A stretch of 64,000 bases of DNA, taken from positions 62,001-126,000 of the forward strand of contig JAEEQW010000005.1 in NCBI GenBank assembly GCA_016285515.1, in the 5' to 3' direction. Shown in pieces: positions 1-9,302 of the stretch. Origin of the DNA: Bacteroidales bacterium. GTDB taxonomy: Bacteria > Bacteroidota > Bacteroidia > Bacteroidales > BM520. Under the pieces are notes generated by a model that did no database searches, was not told where the DNA came from, and was given only the letters and a program-made list of their open reading frames with translations. Position 1 is the first letter of the stretch. Each line of letters begins with the position of its first letter. A program made the translations under genes and the position numbers.

Positions 1-162
1 TGCAACATGACCGGTAAGTCCTGACCTATAGCCCATTTCCTTTCTGACGGGGTCAAGGATAATACCGGATTTGCCGTCCCACAATGCATCACGCACCTCA
101 TCCAGAGTCGTGCCAAGACACGAATATATTCCCATTCCGGTAATAACTACTTTTCTATTCAT
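1..162 (-). CDS. beta-ketoacyl-ACP synthase, N-terminal fragment (runs off the window edge)
   Basis: Reverse-strand translation MNRKVVITGMGIYSCLGTTLDEVRDALWDGKSGIILDPVRKEMGYRSGLTGHVA, a typical KS N-terminus; downstream of a FabG-like gene. Confidence 0.8.
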   Translation of the reverse strand, partial: MNRKVVITGMGIYSCLGTTLDEVRDALWDGKSGIILDPVRKEMGYRSGLTGHVA

Positions 163-176
163 TTGGCGTTTTATTA

Positions 177-923
177 TTAAGTATAAAGACCTCCGTTGAC
201 TGAAATCACCTCACCCGTGATATACGAAGCTTTGTCAGACGCAAGAAATCCCACTATCTCGGCAACTTCATCCGGTGTTCCGAAACGACCCAAAGGTATC
301 GATTTCTTCAGTTCCTCCTCGTCAAGACCTTTAGTCATATCAGTTGCAATAAAACCCGGAGCAACAGCATTGACTGTGATTCTGCGCGGACCAACCTCAA
401 GCGCAAGAGCCTTAGTGGCACCAATAATCGCTGCCTTTGCAGCTGAGTAGTTAACCTGACCAGGCAAACCTTTCAGACCTGACAGCGAAGCAATATTGAC
501 GACACGCCCTTTGCGATGCATCATCATATCCTTTATCACACGTCTCGTAATATAGAAAAAACTGTTCAAGTTAGTGTTAATCACGTTGTTCCACTGAGCA
601 TCATCCATCAGCACCATAACATTGTCCATCCTTATACCAGCATTATTTACAAGCACGGAAATATATCCGTCCGGATGCATAACACTCCATTGCTCCAAAG
701 CTTCAGTTATCTTGTCAGGCTTTGACACGTCACACTGCATAAGTTCAGCTTCTCCACCTACATCCTTAATCTCTTCAAGCGTCTGTTCCGCAGCCTCCTT
801 ATTGCTGTTATAATTAATAATCACAGGATACCCCATGGATGCAAGCTTCAGACTTACCGCCCTGCCTATTCCGCGGGAACCTCCTGTAACAAGTGCATAT
901 TCCTTATTATTACTGTTTCTCAT
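177..923 (-). CDS. 3-oxoacyl-ACP reductase-like SDR (FabG family)
   Basis: TGGSRGIG cofactor motif, NNAG, YSAAK catalytic motif, C-terminal SVNGGLYT. Confidence 0.9.
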   Translation of the reverse strand: MRNSNNKEYALVTGGSRGIGRAVSLKLASMGYPVIINYNSNKEAAEQTLEEIKDVGGEAELMQCDVSKPDKITEALEQWSVMHPDGYISVLVNNAGIRMDNVMVLMDDAQWNNVINTNLNSFFYITRRVIKDMMMHRKGRVVNIASLSGLKGLPGQVNYSAAKAAIIGATKALALEVGPRRITVNAVAPGFIATDMTKGLDEEELKKSIPLGRFGTPDEVAEIVGFLASDKASYITGEVISVNGGLYT

Positions 924-940
924 CTCTAAACGCTATAATT

Positions 941-949
941 GCAAAAATA
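941..949 (-). promoter_or_regulatory. -7 element upstream of fabG-like gene
   Basis: gcaaaaata = TATTTTTGC on the minus strand (Bacteroidota TAnnTTTGY). Confidence 0.55.
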
Positions 950-955
950 ATCAAT

Positions 956-2020
956 TTATACTATCTGCTGATCCTTTTTATTCTGCTTGTTTCTGCGATA
1001 GGAATTCTTCTTCCATAACGACTTGGCATATTCCTGCATGTCTGCCGCCTCATCAACCTCATCAATTATTTCAAGTCCGGCAATGGTTTCGATAATGTCC
1101 TCAAGCGTGACTATCCCTTGGAAACTGCCGTATTCATTGATAATCACACATATATGTTCCTTATTTCGCATAAGAGCTTCCCATATATCGCTTATAGGAG
1201 TCTTTTCCGAAAATGACGAAATATCACGTTTGATTTCCGAAAGGCGCATATAGAATTGATCTTTGGCAACAAGTTCAAGGACTTCATTACGAAGGACATA
1301 GCCAGTAATATACTCATCATTTTCCCTATAAAGGAGGATACGCGAATGATGATGGAATGACTGATTATTGAAGAAATTCTTCAAAGTCATTGATTCAGAA
1401 GCCATTGCAGCGACAACGCGCGGTGTCATAATCTCTTCCGCCAAAATATCGTCGAGACGGATGATATTCTGAATAACCTCCCTCTCATCCTCTTCAAAAA
1501 CGCCCTCTTCCTCACCGACATCAACCATTGCGGATACTTCCTCACGCGAAACTGAATATTCTGAATCTTCCTTGGCAAAAAGTTTAGTTATCCATTCCGC
1601 TATAATAACCAACGGATAAGTAATGAATATCATTAATTTGATAGTATTCGCGGCAAATGGGGTCAATCTGCGCCAATAGTTCGCACCAATCGTCTTCGGA
1701 ATGATCTCCGAAAAGACAAGTATCAAGACCGTAATAATTGCTGAAGCAATGCCTACAGCTTTATTACCAAACAGATTGCCCACCTCTCCACCAATCACAA
1801 CAGCCCCCATAGTATTAACTATAGTGTTGAGAATCAATATAGAGGACAAAGGTCGGTCAATATTCAGCTTGAACTTTTTAAGTCTTATGGCACTCTTGTC
1901 CCCTTCATCCTCCTTCATTGTCAGATATGAGATGGGAGTTGAAAGCAATGTCGATTCCAATAAAGAGCACAGGAACGAAATACCAATTGTAAAGATGACA
2001 AGTAGAATGAGAGTTGTCAT
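956..2020 (-). CDS. CNNM/CorC-type (hemolysin-family) transmembrane protein with CBS domains
   Basis: DUF21 transmembrane N-terminus, EDEREVIQNIIRLDDILAEEIMTPR motif, tandem CBS region with IVTLEDIIETI. Confidence 0.85.
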   Translation of the reverse strand: MTTLILLVIFTIGISFLCSLLESTLLSTPISYLTMKEDEGDKSAIRLKKFKLNIDRPLSSILILNTIVNTMGAVVIGGEVGNLFGNKAVGIASAIITVLILVFSEIIPKTIGANYWRRLTPFAANTIKLMIFITYPLVIIAEWITKLFAKEDSEYSVSREEVSAMVDVGEEEGVFEEDEREVIQNIIRLDDILAEEIMTPRVVAAMASESMTLKNFFNNQSFHHHSRILLYRENDEYITGYVLRNEVLELVAKDQFYMRLSEIKRDISSFSEKTPISDIWEALMRNKEHICVIINEYGSFQGIVTLEDIIETIAGLEIIDEVDEAADMQEYAKSLWKKNSYRRNKQNKKDQQIV

Positions 2021-2063
2021 TCGATTTCAGAAATTTTTTGCAAAAGTAGTAAAAAAAACGGAA

Positions 2064-3878
2064 TTATATTTCATATCCAGCATATTGTGTCATATATAAT
2101 TCATAATATCTGCCCTTCGCAGCAAGCAATGCATCATGACTGCCGCTTTCGACGATTCTGCCCTTATCCATAACAACAATCAAATCAGCATCCCGTATAG
2201 TAGACAGGCGATGCGCGATTATAATACTCGTGCGGTTTTTCATGATTTCCGTCATTGCATCCTGAATGTTCTTTTCAGTGAGGGTATCAACACTTGATGT
2301 GGCCTCATCAAGAATGAGAATCCTTGGATCGGCAACAAATGCTCGTGCAATGGCAAGCAGCTGACGCTGTCCCTGACTGATATTGCTGCCCGAAGGACTC
2401 AGAACGGTGTCAATACCGTCAGGAAGAGCTGCTATCATTTCATCGCAGTGACTTGCCTTTATTGCAGCATCAATCTCTTTCCGGGTTGCATCCTCACGAC
2501 CATACTTCAGATTATTGTAGATAGTATCAGCAAAAAGCACAGTTTCCTGCAATACTATAGCCATTTTGCGACGAAGTTCCTTCAACGGAATATCATGGAT
2601 TTCCTTACCGTCAATGCTTATACGTCCGCTGTCAGGGTCATAAAAACGCATCAGCAGATTAACAATCGTAGTCTTTCCGCAGCCTGTCGAGCCGACAAGA
2701 GCTATTTTCTTACCAGAAGCAATACTTAAGTTAAAATCATAAATTATCTGTTTGTCAGGCGTATATGAGAAATTAATATTTTCAAATTTCACATCACCCA
2801 CAACATCACCCATAGGTGCGGTACCGGAAAGATTTTCCTTAGGTTCATCCAATATCCTGAACACACGTTCCGCACCGGCTATGGCGGTTTGCAGACTGCC
2901 GTATATCTGGGCAAGTTCGTTTATAGGACGGCTGAACTGCTTAGCGTAAACGATAAATGCTGAGATAACGCCGATTGAAATCAATCCGTTAATTGCAAAA
3001 TAGCCACCAAACGCCGCAATAATCACAAATCCGATATTTCCTATACTGTTCATCACAGGCCCCATGATACCGGCAAGAGTGTCAGCCTTGATACCCGATT
3101 TAGTCAGCAAATCGGATGATCTGTTGAAATCCTCGATGGTTGTTTTCTGATAGTTATAAGCCACAATAGTCTTATATCCGGTCACAGTTTCCTCAACGAT
3201 ACCGTTAAGGGCTCCGAGGTTTGTCTGTTTCAGACGGGAATATTTTCTTATTTTACCCGACATCATCTTAGTTGCTATCAGCGTGAAAATCACAGTAGTA
3301 AAACTCAGCAGAGCCAACTGCCAACAGTATATGAGCATTATGACAACAGTGCCGATTATAGTCAGAACACCTGAGAACAGAGACACTATTGACTGAGAAA
3401 CGGTATTTGACACATTTTCTATATCATTCGACATACGACTCATCAGGTCACCGTGCGAATGGCTGTCGATAAATCCTATAGGCAAATCAATGATATGGTT
3501 GAAGAGTTTGCCTCTCATTTTTCTTACTATACGTTGGCTGAGGTAAGCGCTCAGACGACTTTGGAAAAGATTTCCGATGCCGTTGAGCAAGTAAGTCACC
3601 AGCATTACAATGAGGATAACTATGAGATTACCTTCACGAGTTCCGGAAATGATATCTATTGCATTACTCTGGAGACTTGGAGCAATTATACCTAAAGCAG
3701 TACTTAAGATAACAGTGAATAACATCCAGAATAACAGCATTTTCTCTGTGGAAAAATACTCCATAAGCCTCTTCAGGGTTGCTCCTGCATTCTCAGGTTT
3801 TTCGACTTCGGCAAAACGTCCTGGACCGCCTCTGCGTCCAAGTTCCATTTGAGAGTATTTGGTATTATTGCCAGCCAT
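2064..3878 (-). CDS. ABC exporter half-transporter (TMD-NBD), subunit with consensus Walker B/H-loop
   Basis: Walker A GSTGCGKTT, Walker B ILILDEATS, H-loop IIAHRLST, variant signature SQGQRQ. Confidence 0.93.
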   Translation of the reverse strand: MAGNNTKYSQMELGRRGGPGRFAEVEKPENAGATLKRLMEYFSTEKMLLFWMLFTVILSTALGIIAPSLQSNAIDIISGTREGNLIVILIVMLVTYLLNGIGNLFQSRLSAYLSQRIVRKMRGKLFNHIIDLPIGFIDSHSHGDLMSRMSNDIENVSNTVSQSIVSLFSGVLTIIGTVVIMLIYCWQLALLSFTTVIFTLIATKMMSGKIRKYSRLKQTNLGALNGIVEETVTGYKTIVAYNYQKTTIEDFNRSSDLLTKSGIKADTLAGIMGPVMNSIGNIGFVIIAAFGGYFAINGLISIGVISAFIVYAKQFSRPINELAQIYGSLQTAIAGAERVFRILDEPKENLSGTAPMGDVVGDVKFENINFSYTPDKQIIYDFNLSIASGKKIALVGSTGCGKTTIVNLLMRFYDPDSGRISIDGKEIHDIPLKELRRKMAIVLQETVLFADTIYNNLKYGREDATRKEIDAAIKASHCDEMIAALPDGIDTVLSPSGSNISQGQRQLLAIARAFVADPRILILDEATSSVDTLTEKNIQDAMTEIMKNRTSIIIAHRLSTIRDADLIVVMDKGRIVESGSHDALLAAKGRYYELYMTQYAGYEI

Positions 3879-5611
3879 TATTCATCAACTCCTTTCCCCA
3901 TCTGTGATTCGTAAATGTCCTGATAGATGGAACATTTTTTCATCAGTTCAGCATGAGTGCCTGTGTCAGCGATGGTGCCATGATCCATCACTATTATGCG
4001 GTCGGCATTTTTCACTGATGCTATTTTCTGTGCAACGATGATTTTCGTCACGTCAGCCTTTTCCTTGTTGAGAGCTTTATAAAGATTAGCCTCGGTTTTC
4101 AGGTCAAGGGCGCTGGTGGCGTCATCAAAGATGAGAATATTGGCATACTTGAGGACCGCTCTTGCAATAGCTATTCTTTGACGCTGGCCACCGCTAAGAT
4201 TCGTACCCTGCGCATTGACCATCGTCATATATTTGTCAGGCATCTGTTCAATAAAATCCGCAGCCTGTGCTATTTTAGCAGCTTTCATTATCTCCTCCTC
4301 GGTAGCCTGCGGCTCGCCCCATCTGATATTCTCATGAATGGTCTTGTTGAAAAGCTCACTCTTCTGAAGAGCTATGGCCACTTTCTCACGAAGAGCTTCC
4401 TGAGTGTAATCACGAACATTTATACCGTCAATCAGCACCTCGCCTTCAGTGACATCATAAAAACGCGGAATCAAGTTGACCAACGTGGATTTGCCGCAGC
4501 CGGTCGAACCGACTATTGCGACTGTTTCGCCCGGGTTAACAGTAAGATTTATATTCTTAAGGATTGGCGTTTCAGTCCCCGGATAAGCAAAAGACACATT
4601 GTTGAAATCGAGACGCCCCTTAGCAAGACTGATATCAGTGGCAGTGCCGTCGGGCAGTGCTGTCGTTGTGTTAAGGACTTCTCTGATACGCTTCCATGAA
4701 GCCATACCTCTTGTAATAGTCTGAAACAGCATCAAGAGCATCAGTATTCCGTACAGCAATTGTGTTGTATACGTGATTGCCGCCATGATGTTGCCGGGTG
4801 ACGAAACGCCCGAAGCCACATCAAAAGAACCCACATACAGAATAACCACAACAGCGATGTTCATAAAGATGAACATAACCGGAAACATATATGATAACAA
4901 TATCAGAACGCTCAACTGTGTACCAATCAGTTCCTCGTTGGCCTTTCCAAAACGGGTCTTTTCATAAAGTTCACGCACACAAGCCTTTATGATGCGGATG
5001 CCAGTAATATCCTCCTGCATTATCTGGTTCACGTTATCCAACTGTGCCTGCAATTTTGTGAACAGCGGCCCGGCCTTTCGCAGACAGACTATCATGAAAC
5101 CTATAACGAAAGGCAATGTGCACAACACTATAAAACTGTATTTCGGATTCAGGCTGAACAGGAAATACAAACTGCCGAAAGTGAGCAATCCGGTCCTTAT
5201 CAATCCTCTTATAAACTGTGCCACCATTCTCTCAGTCTGAGTTATGTCATTGGTGACACGAGTGACAAGTGACCCAGTCGTAAACTCGTCAGTCTGCTGG
5301 AACGACAATCCCATAATGCGTTTGAAAGCGTCTTTGCGGATGCTGTTGCCTACGTTTTGACTGGAAATGTTAACACAGATACTGTTTGAGGCACCACAAA
5401 CACAGCCGATAAACACCAAAATCACCATCCGGAGTCCATATTTCAGAATGAGCTGCATATCGCCCACTCCACCATTGTTGACCCCGAGCACACCATCATC
5501 AACGATGGCGCTCATCAACTTCGGCTGTGCCAAATCCACAAACACCTCGCCTGTCATGAATATGACAGCGGCTATTGCAAGAGGAAGATACTTCCTAATA
5601 TATTTCCACAT
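3878..5611 (-). CDS. ABC exporter half-transporter (TMD-NBD), degenerate-site subunit
   Basis: Walker A GSTGCGKST, signature LSGGQRQR, Walker B FDDATS, H-loop position VAQK; abuts the downstream partner. Confidence 0.93.
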   Translation of the reverse strand: MWKYIRKYLPLAIAAVIFMTGEVFVDLAQPKLMSAIVDDGVLGVNNGGVGDMQLILKYGLRMVILVFIGCVCGASNSICVNISSQNVGNSIRKDAFKRIMGLSFQQTDEFTTGSLVTRVTNDITQTERMVAQFIRGLIRTGLLTFGSLYFLFSLNPKYSFIVLCTLPFVIGFMIVCLRKAGPLFTKLQAQLDNVNQIMQEDITGIRIIKACVRELYEKTRFGKANEELIGTQLSVLILLSYMFPVMFIFMNIAVVVILYVGSFDVASGVSSPGNIMAAITYTTQLLYGILMLLMLFQTITRGMASWKRIREVLNTTTALPDGTATDISLAKGRLDFNNVSFAYPGTETPILKNINLTVNPGETVAIVGSTGCGKSTLVNLIPRFYDVTEGEVLIDGINVRDYTQEALREKVAIALQKSELFNKTIHENIRWGEPQATEEEIMKAAKIAQAADFIEQMPDKYMTMVNAQGTNLSGGQRQRIAIARAVLKYANILIFDDATSALDLKTEANLYKALNKEKADVTKIIVAQKIASVKNADRIIVMDHGTIADTGTHAELMKKCSIYQDIYESQMGKGVDE

Positions 5612-5630
5612 GCACTATTAATCAGCTTAA

Positions 5631-7427
5631 TTATTCCTTTGTCTGATAATAGATTTCGCGGCAGATGCTGTCGTATTTCTGATATACAACTTTACGCTTC
5701 AGTTTAAGTGTCTGTGAAAGTTCACCAGTACTAATGTCCCAAACGTCAGGGACTAATCTGAAACGTTTAATTTTCTCATGATCTGCCAATGACTCATTAA
5801 CCTTGTCAACTTCCTTTTGTATGACATCAATGACATCCTGGGATTTGGTCATTTCCTCACGGGTGGAAGGTACCTGTTTGTTCTGACTTTGCAAATAATC
5901 CCCGATTTTCTTGAGACTAGGTACTATGATTGCAGAAACAAACTTCTCATTTTCACCGATAACCATCAAATTATCAATAAATTCTGAAGTCTTAAGTTTA
6001 TTTTCGATAACCTGCGGTGCAATGTATTTGCCTAATGACAGTTTGAATATCTCCTTTTTTCTGTCGGTAATCTTAAGATATTCACCCTGGCTGTCTTTTA
6101 CCATAGTGCCAATGTCGCCCGTATGGAACCAGCCGTCCTCATCTATGACCTCCTTCGTTAATGCTTCGTCCTTGTAATATCCTTTCATTACACATGGACC
6201 TTTGGTGAGTATTTCACCGTCTTCAGCAAATTTCACCTGAACGGTAGGCAGAATAACGCCTACGCAACCGAACTTGATAATATTTCTTCTGGGGTGATTG
6301 ACAGCAATCACAGGTGATGTTTCCGTAAGTCCATAACCTTCATACACTCTGACTTTTGCAGCAGTAAACAGACGTATTACCTTTTCAGGGATAGATGACC
6401 CGCCGGAGACAACGGTCATTTCATCCTTACCAGACAATGCTTCTCTCCATTTGCTATAAACCAACTTGTCAGCAATGCTGATTTTAAATCTATAGAAAGG
6501 ATTTTTATTGTAATGGTCATATTTGGTGGCCTCATCAAAAGCCCAGTAATAAATTTTCTTCTTTATTCCGGTCTGATTCTTCCCTGCCTGATACAACTTG
6601 TCGTACATCATCTCGAAAACGCGCGGAACTGCACAGAAGCCATCGGCATGCATATCGTGCATATCCTTGCCTATGGTAGCCAAACTCTTCGCATAATAGT
6701 GGCTTACACCCATAAATTGATAATGGTAATTAACAGTTCTTTCATACACATGACATAACGGCAAGAAACTCAGCATCTTAGCATGATAGTCAAGCAGCTG
6801 GTAGTCACGGACTATAGGATAAAAGTTGTTGCAGATGTTTTTGTGTGTGAGCATCACGCCCTTTGACCGACCTGTTGTACCTGACGTATATATAATGGTA
6901 GCGGTGTCATCGGTTGAAATATTTTTTCTGTTATTCTCGATGGTTGCAGCCCATTTTTCACGGCTCTGTTCACCGATTTTAATTATTTCATCCATATTGG
7001 CAACACCTTCTATTTTATCAACGCTATAGACAAGAGGATGCTGGGCCACTTCTGGGAATACCGGAGCAACATGTTTATAGATAGCTTCGGTACCTATAAT
7101 AATGCACTTGCAATCGCAATGGTTGAGTATATATTCAAATTCGAGTTTATTCAACGTGGGATATACAGGTACATGAATCATGTGGGCAAGCATAATTCCC
7201 ATGTCAAAGAAATTCCATGCAGGGCGGTTGTTCATTATGGTTACAATCTTGTCGCCCTCAACTAATCCTATTTCCAGTAATGCGGATGCAATGATATGTG
7301 AATAATTCACATAATCCTTTATGCTGTATGTCTTCCAGCCATCTCCTTCGCGTTCTGCAAAGAAGTCAGGTTTTTCATATTTTGATGATATTTCATCCAA
7401 AATATCAAATATTCGAGTTGGTACCAT
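5631..7427 (-). CDS. AMP-dependent synthetase, long-chain fatty acid-CoA ligase family
   Basis: YTSGTTGRSKGVMLTHKN, YGLTETSP, GWFHTGDIG, DRKKEIFKLSLGKYIAP motifs. Confidence 0.93.
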   Translation of the reverse strand: MVPTRIFDILDEISSKYEKPDFFAEREGDGWKTYSIKDYVNYSHIIASALLEIGLVEGDKIVTIMNNRPAWNFFDMGIMLAHMIHVPVYPTLNKLEFEYILNHCDCKCIIIGTEAIYKHVAPVFPEVAQHPLVYSVDKIEGVANMDEIIKIGEQSREKWAATIENNRKNISTDDTATIIYTSGTTGRSKGVMLTHKNICNNFYPIVRDYQLLDYHAKMLSFLPLCHVYERTVNYHYQFMGVSHYYAKSLATIGKDMHDMHADGFCAVPRVFEMMYDKLYQAGKNQTGIKKKIYYWAFDEATKYDHYNKNPFYRFKISIADKLVYSKWREALSGKDEMTVVSGGSSIPEKVIRLFTAAKVRVYEGYGLTETSPVIAVNHPRRNIIKFGCVGVILPTVQVKFAEDGEILTKGPCVMKGYYKDEALTKEVIDEDGWFHTGDIGTMVKDSQGEYLKITDRKKEIFKLSLGKYIAPQVIENKLKTSEFIDNLMVIGENEKFVSAIIVPSLKKIGDYLQSQNKQVPSTREEMTKSQDVIDVIQKEVDKVNESLADHEKIKRFRLVPDVWDISTGELSQTLKLKRKVVYQKYDSICREIYYQTKE

Positions 7428-7459
7428 ATTTTATTAATTCATATACATTCTTTTTCGCT

Positions 7460-7490
7460 GCAAATATAATATTTTTTCTATTACTTTTGC
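7460..7490. promoter_or_regulatory. divergent -7 elements for the acyl-CoA ligase (-) and nicotinamidase operon (+)
   Basis: gcaaatata (TATATTTGC, -) at 7460-7468 and TACTTTTGC (+) at 7482-7490. Confidence 0.6.
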
Positions 7491-7546
7491 ACCGTTAAAA
7501 AAATGAGTTAACAGAAACATAAACAGAAACAATAATTGACAAAAAA

Positions 7547-8245
7547 ATGAAAAACAATCTTTTCGCAATCATGGTACTCGCATCTCTCGTCACCACATTT
7601 GCCGGCTGTGGCAACAAGAAGACAAAACAAACTGAAACTGCCGGTCAGAATACGGTTCAGCAAGTCCAAAACCAACGTCTGCTCATTATCGTTGACCCAC
7701 AGATTGACTTCACGACAGGCAGCCTGGCTGTAGCAAAAGGACCCGAATCAATGGATCGCTTAGCTGTTGCCATCAACAATGGTGCATGGAAGAAATATGA
7801 CATGATTATCGTCACACAGGACTGCCACCCAGCAAACCATTGTTCTTTCATCGAACAGGGCGGTGTATTCCCTCCTCACTGTGTTGCCGGAACCGAAGGC
7901 ATGAATGTATATCCTAACCTTGCAGTTGCCCTTGATTCAATCAACGGCATAAGCGTCACATATCTTACCAAAGGTGAAAAGGCCGACAAGGAAGAGTTCT
8001 CTATCTTCCAAAGTGAGACAAACGGTCCAAATCTCAAGGAAATCATCACTTCCACACCATTTGAAGGAGTTGACATCTGCGGAATCGCATCCGACTACTG
8101 TGTCTTTGAAACCCTGAAAGACCTTCTGGCATTCTATCCCGCAGAAAAAGTCCGCATCGTTGACAACTGCATAGCATCTGTTTCAGATGACCAGAAGCTC
8201 GTTGACTTCATGAGCGATAATCATGTCGTTACCATCCAGTTCTGA
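7547..8245 (+). CDS. nicotinamidase/isochorismatase-family hydrolase, predicted lipoprotein
   Basis: N-terminal signal with lipobox-like LVTTFAGC; VDPQIDF, TQDCHPANHCSF, FPPHCVAGT, TKG and CGIASDYCV motifs. Confidence 0.85.
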   Translation: MKNNLFAIMVLASLVTTFAGCGNKKTKQTETAGQNTVQQVQNQRLLIIVDPQIDFTTGSLAVAKGPESMDRLAVAINNGAWKKYDMIIVTQDCHPANHCSFIEQGGVFPPHCVAGTEGMNVYPNLAVALDSINGISVTYLTKGEKADKEEFSIFQSETNGPNLKEIITSTPFEGVDICGIASDYCVFETLKDLLAFYPAEKVRIVDNCIASVSDDQKLVDFMSDNHVVTIQF

Positions 8246-8259
8246 CTATACCAAATGAG

Positions 8260-9279
8260 ATGGGCAAATTCTTAGAGTATTGCAGACACAAGGACGTTGA
8301 CCTTACAGCAAAAGCTTATTTCATTGATGCCCTTGGAGCCATGGCGCTGGGACTTTTTGCATCCCTGCTCATCGGCACTATATTTCAGACCCTGGGTGAC
8401 CAATTAGGCATCGGAGTCTTCGTCACCATAGCCTCATACGCAAAACAGGCCACAGGAGCAGCTATTGGCATAGCCATAGCATCTACCCTGCGATGCAAAG
8501 GACTGCTGTTATACAGCACTATTGCCGTCGGCATTGCCGGAAACACACTCGGCGGACCGCTTGGTGCATACATAGCTGTCCTCGTCGCCGTAGAACTCGG
8601 CAAGATGGTCTATAAGGAAACACCCGTTGACATTCTGGTAACTCCCACTGTAGTCATCGTCTCCGGAGTTCTGGTTGCAATAGCCCTCGGCCCCGGCATT
8701 GACAAGATTATGACCGCTCTTGGCACATTCATCGAAAACGCCACCGAAATGCGACCGTTCATAATGGGTGTCATCGTCTCTGTAGTCATAGGAATGGTTC
8801 TGACTCTGCCAATCAGTTCAGCCGCAATATGCCTAGCCATCGGGCTCGGCGGTCTTGCAGGAGGAGCCGCCACTGCAGGATGCTGCGCTCAGATGATAGG
8901 CTTTGCTGTGATAAGCTTCAAGGAAAACCGTTGGGCAGGACTTGTTGCACAAGGGCTTGGCACCTCAATGCTGCAGATGCCTAATATTGTCCGGCATCCG
9001 CAAATATGGATTCCGCCGACACTCGCTGCAGCTATCACCGGACCGCTTTCCACCTGTGTCTTCCATCTCGAAAATATCCCAATAGGCTCCGGCATGGGCA
9101 CCTGCGGACTTGTAGGTCCAATAGGCATATATACTGCCATGTCCGACGGCGGCACAATGATGTGGACTGGACTGGTTCTCGTCTGCTTCGTCATTCCAGC
9201 AGTACTGTCATGGATATTCAGCGAAATAATGCGAAAGTCGGGATGGATTAAGACAGGATACCTTAAGATTGAATGCTGA
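8260..9279 (+). CDS. PTS EIIC_2-type integral membrane protein (stand-alone)
   Basis: Multi-pass hydrophobic protein with Gly-rich segments typical of PTS transporter subunit IIC (EIIC_2); no EIIA/EIIB partner visible. Confidence 0.7.
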   Translation: MGKFLEYCRHKDVDLTAKAYFIDALGAMALGLFASLLIGTIFQTLGDQLGIGVFVTIASYAKQATGAAIGIAIASTLRCKGLLLYSTIAVGIAGNTLGGPLGAYIAVLVAVELGKMVYKETPVDILVTPTVVIVSGVLVAIALGPGIDKIMTALGTFIENATEMRPFIMGVIVSVVIGMVLTLPISSAAICLAIGLGGLAGGAATAGCCAQMIGFAVISFKENRWAGLVAQGLGTSMLQMPNIVRHPQIWIPPTLAAAITGPLSTCVFHLENIPIGSGMGTCGLVGPIGIYTAMSDGGTMMWTGLVLVCFVIPAVLSWIFSEIMRKSGWIKTGYLKIEC

Positions 9280-9302
9280 AACGGTTCGTTAAACTTAACA
9301 TC

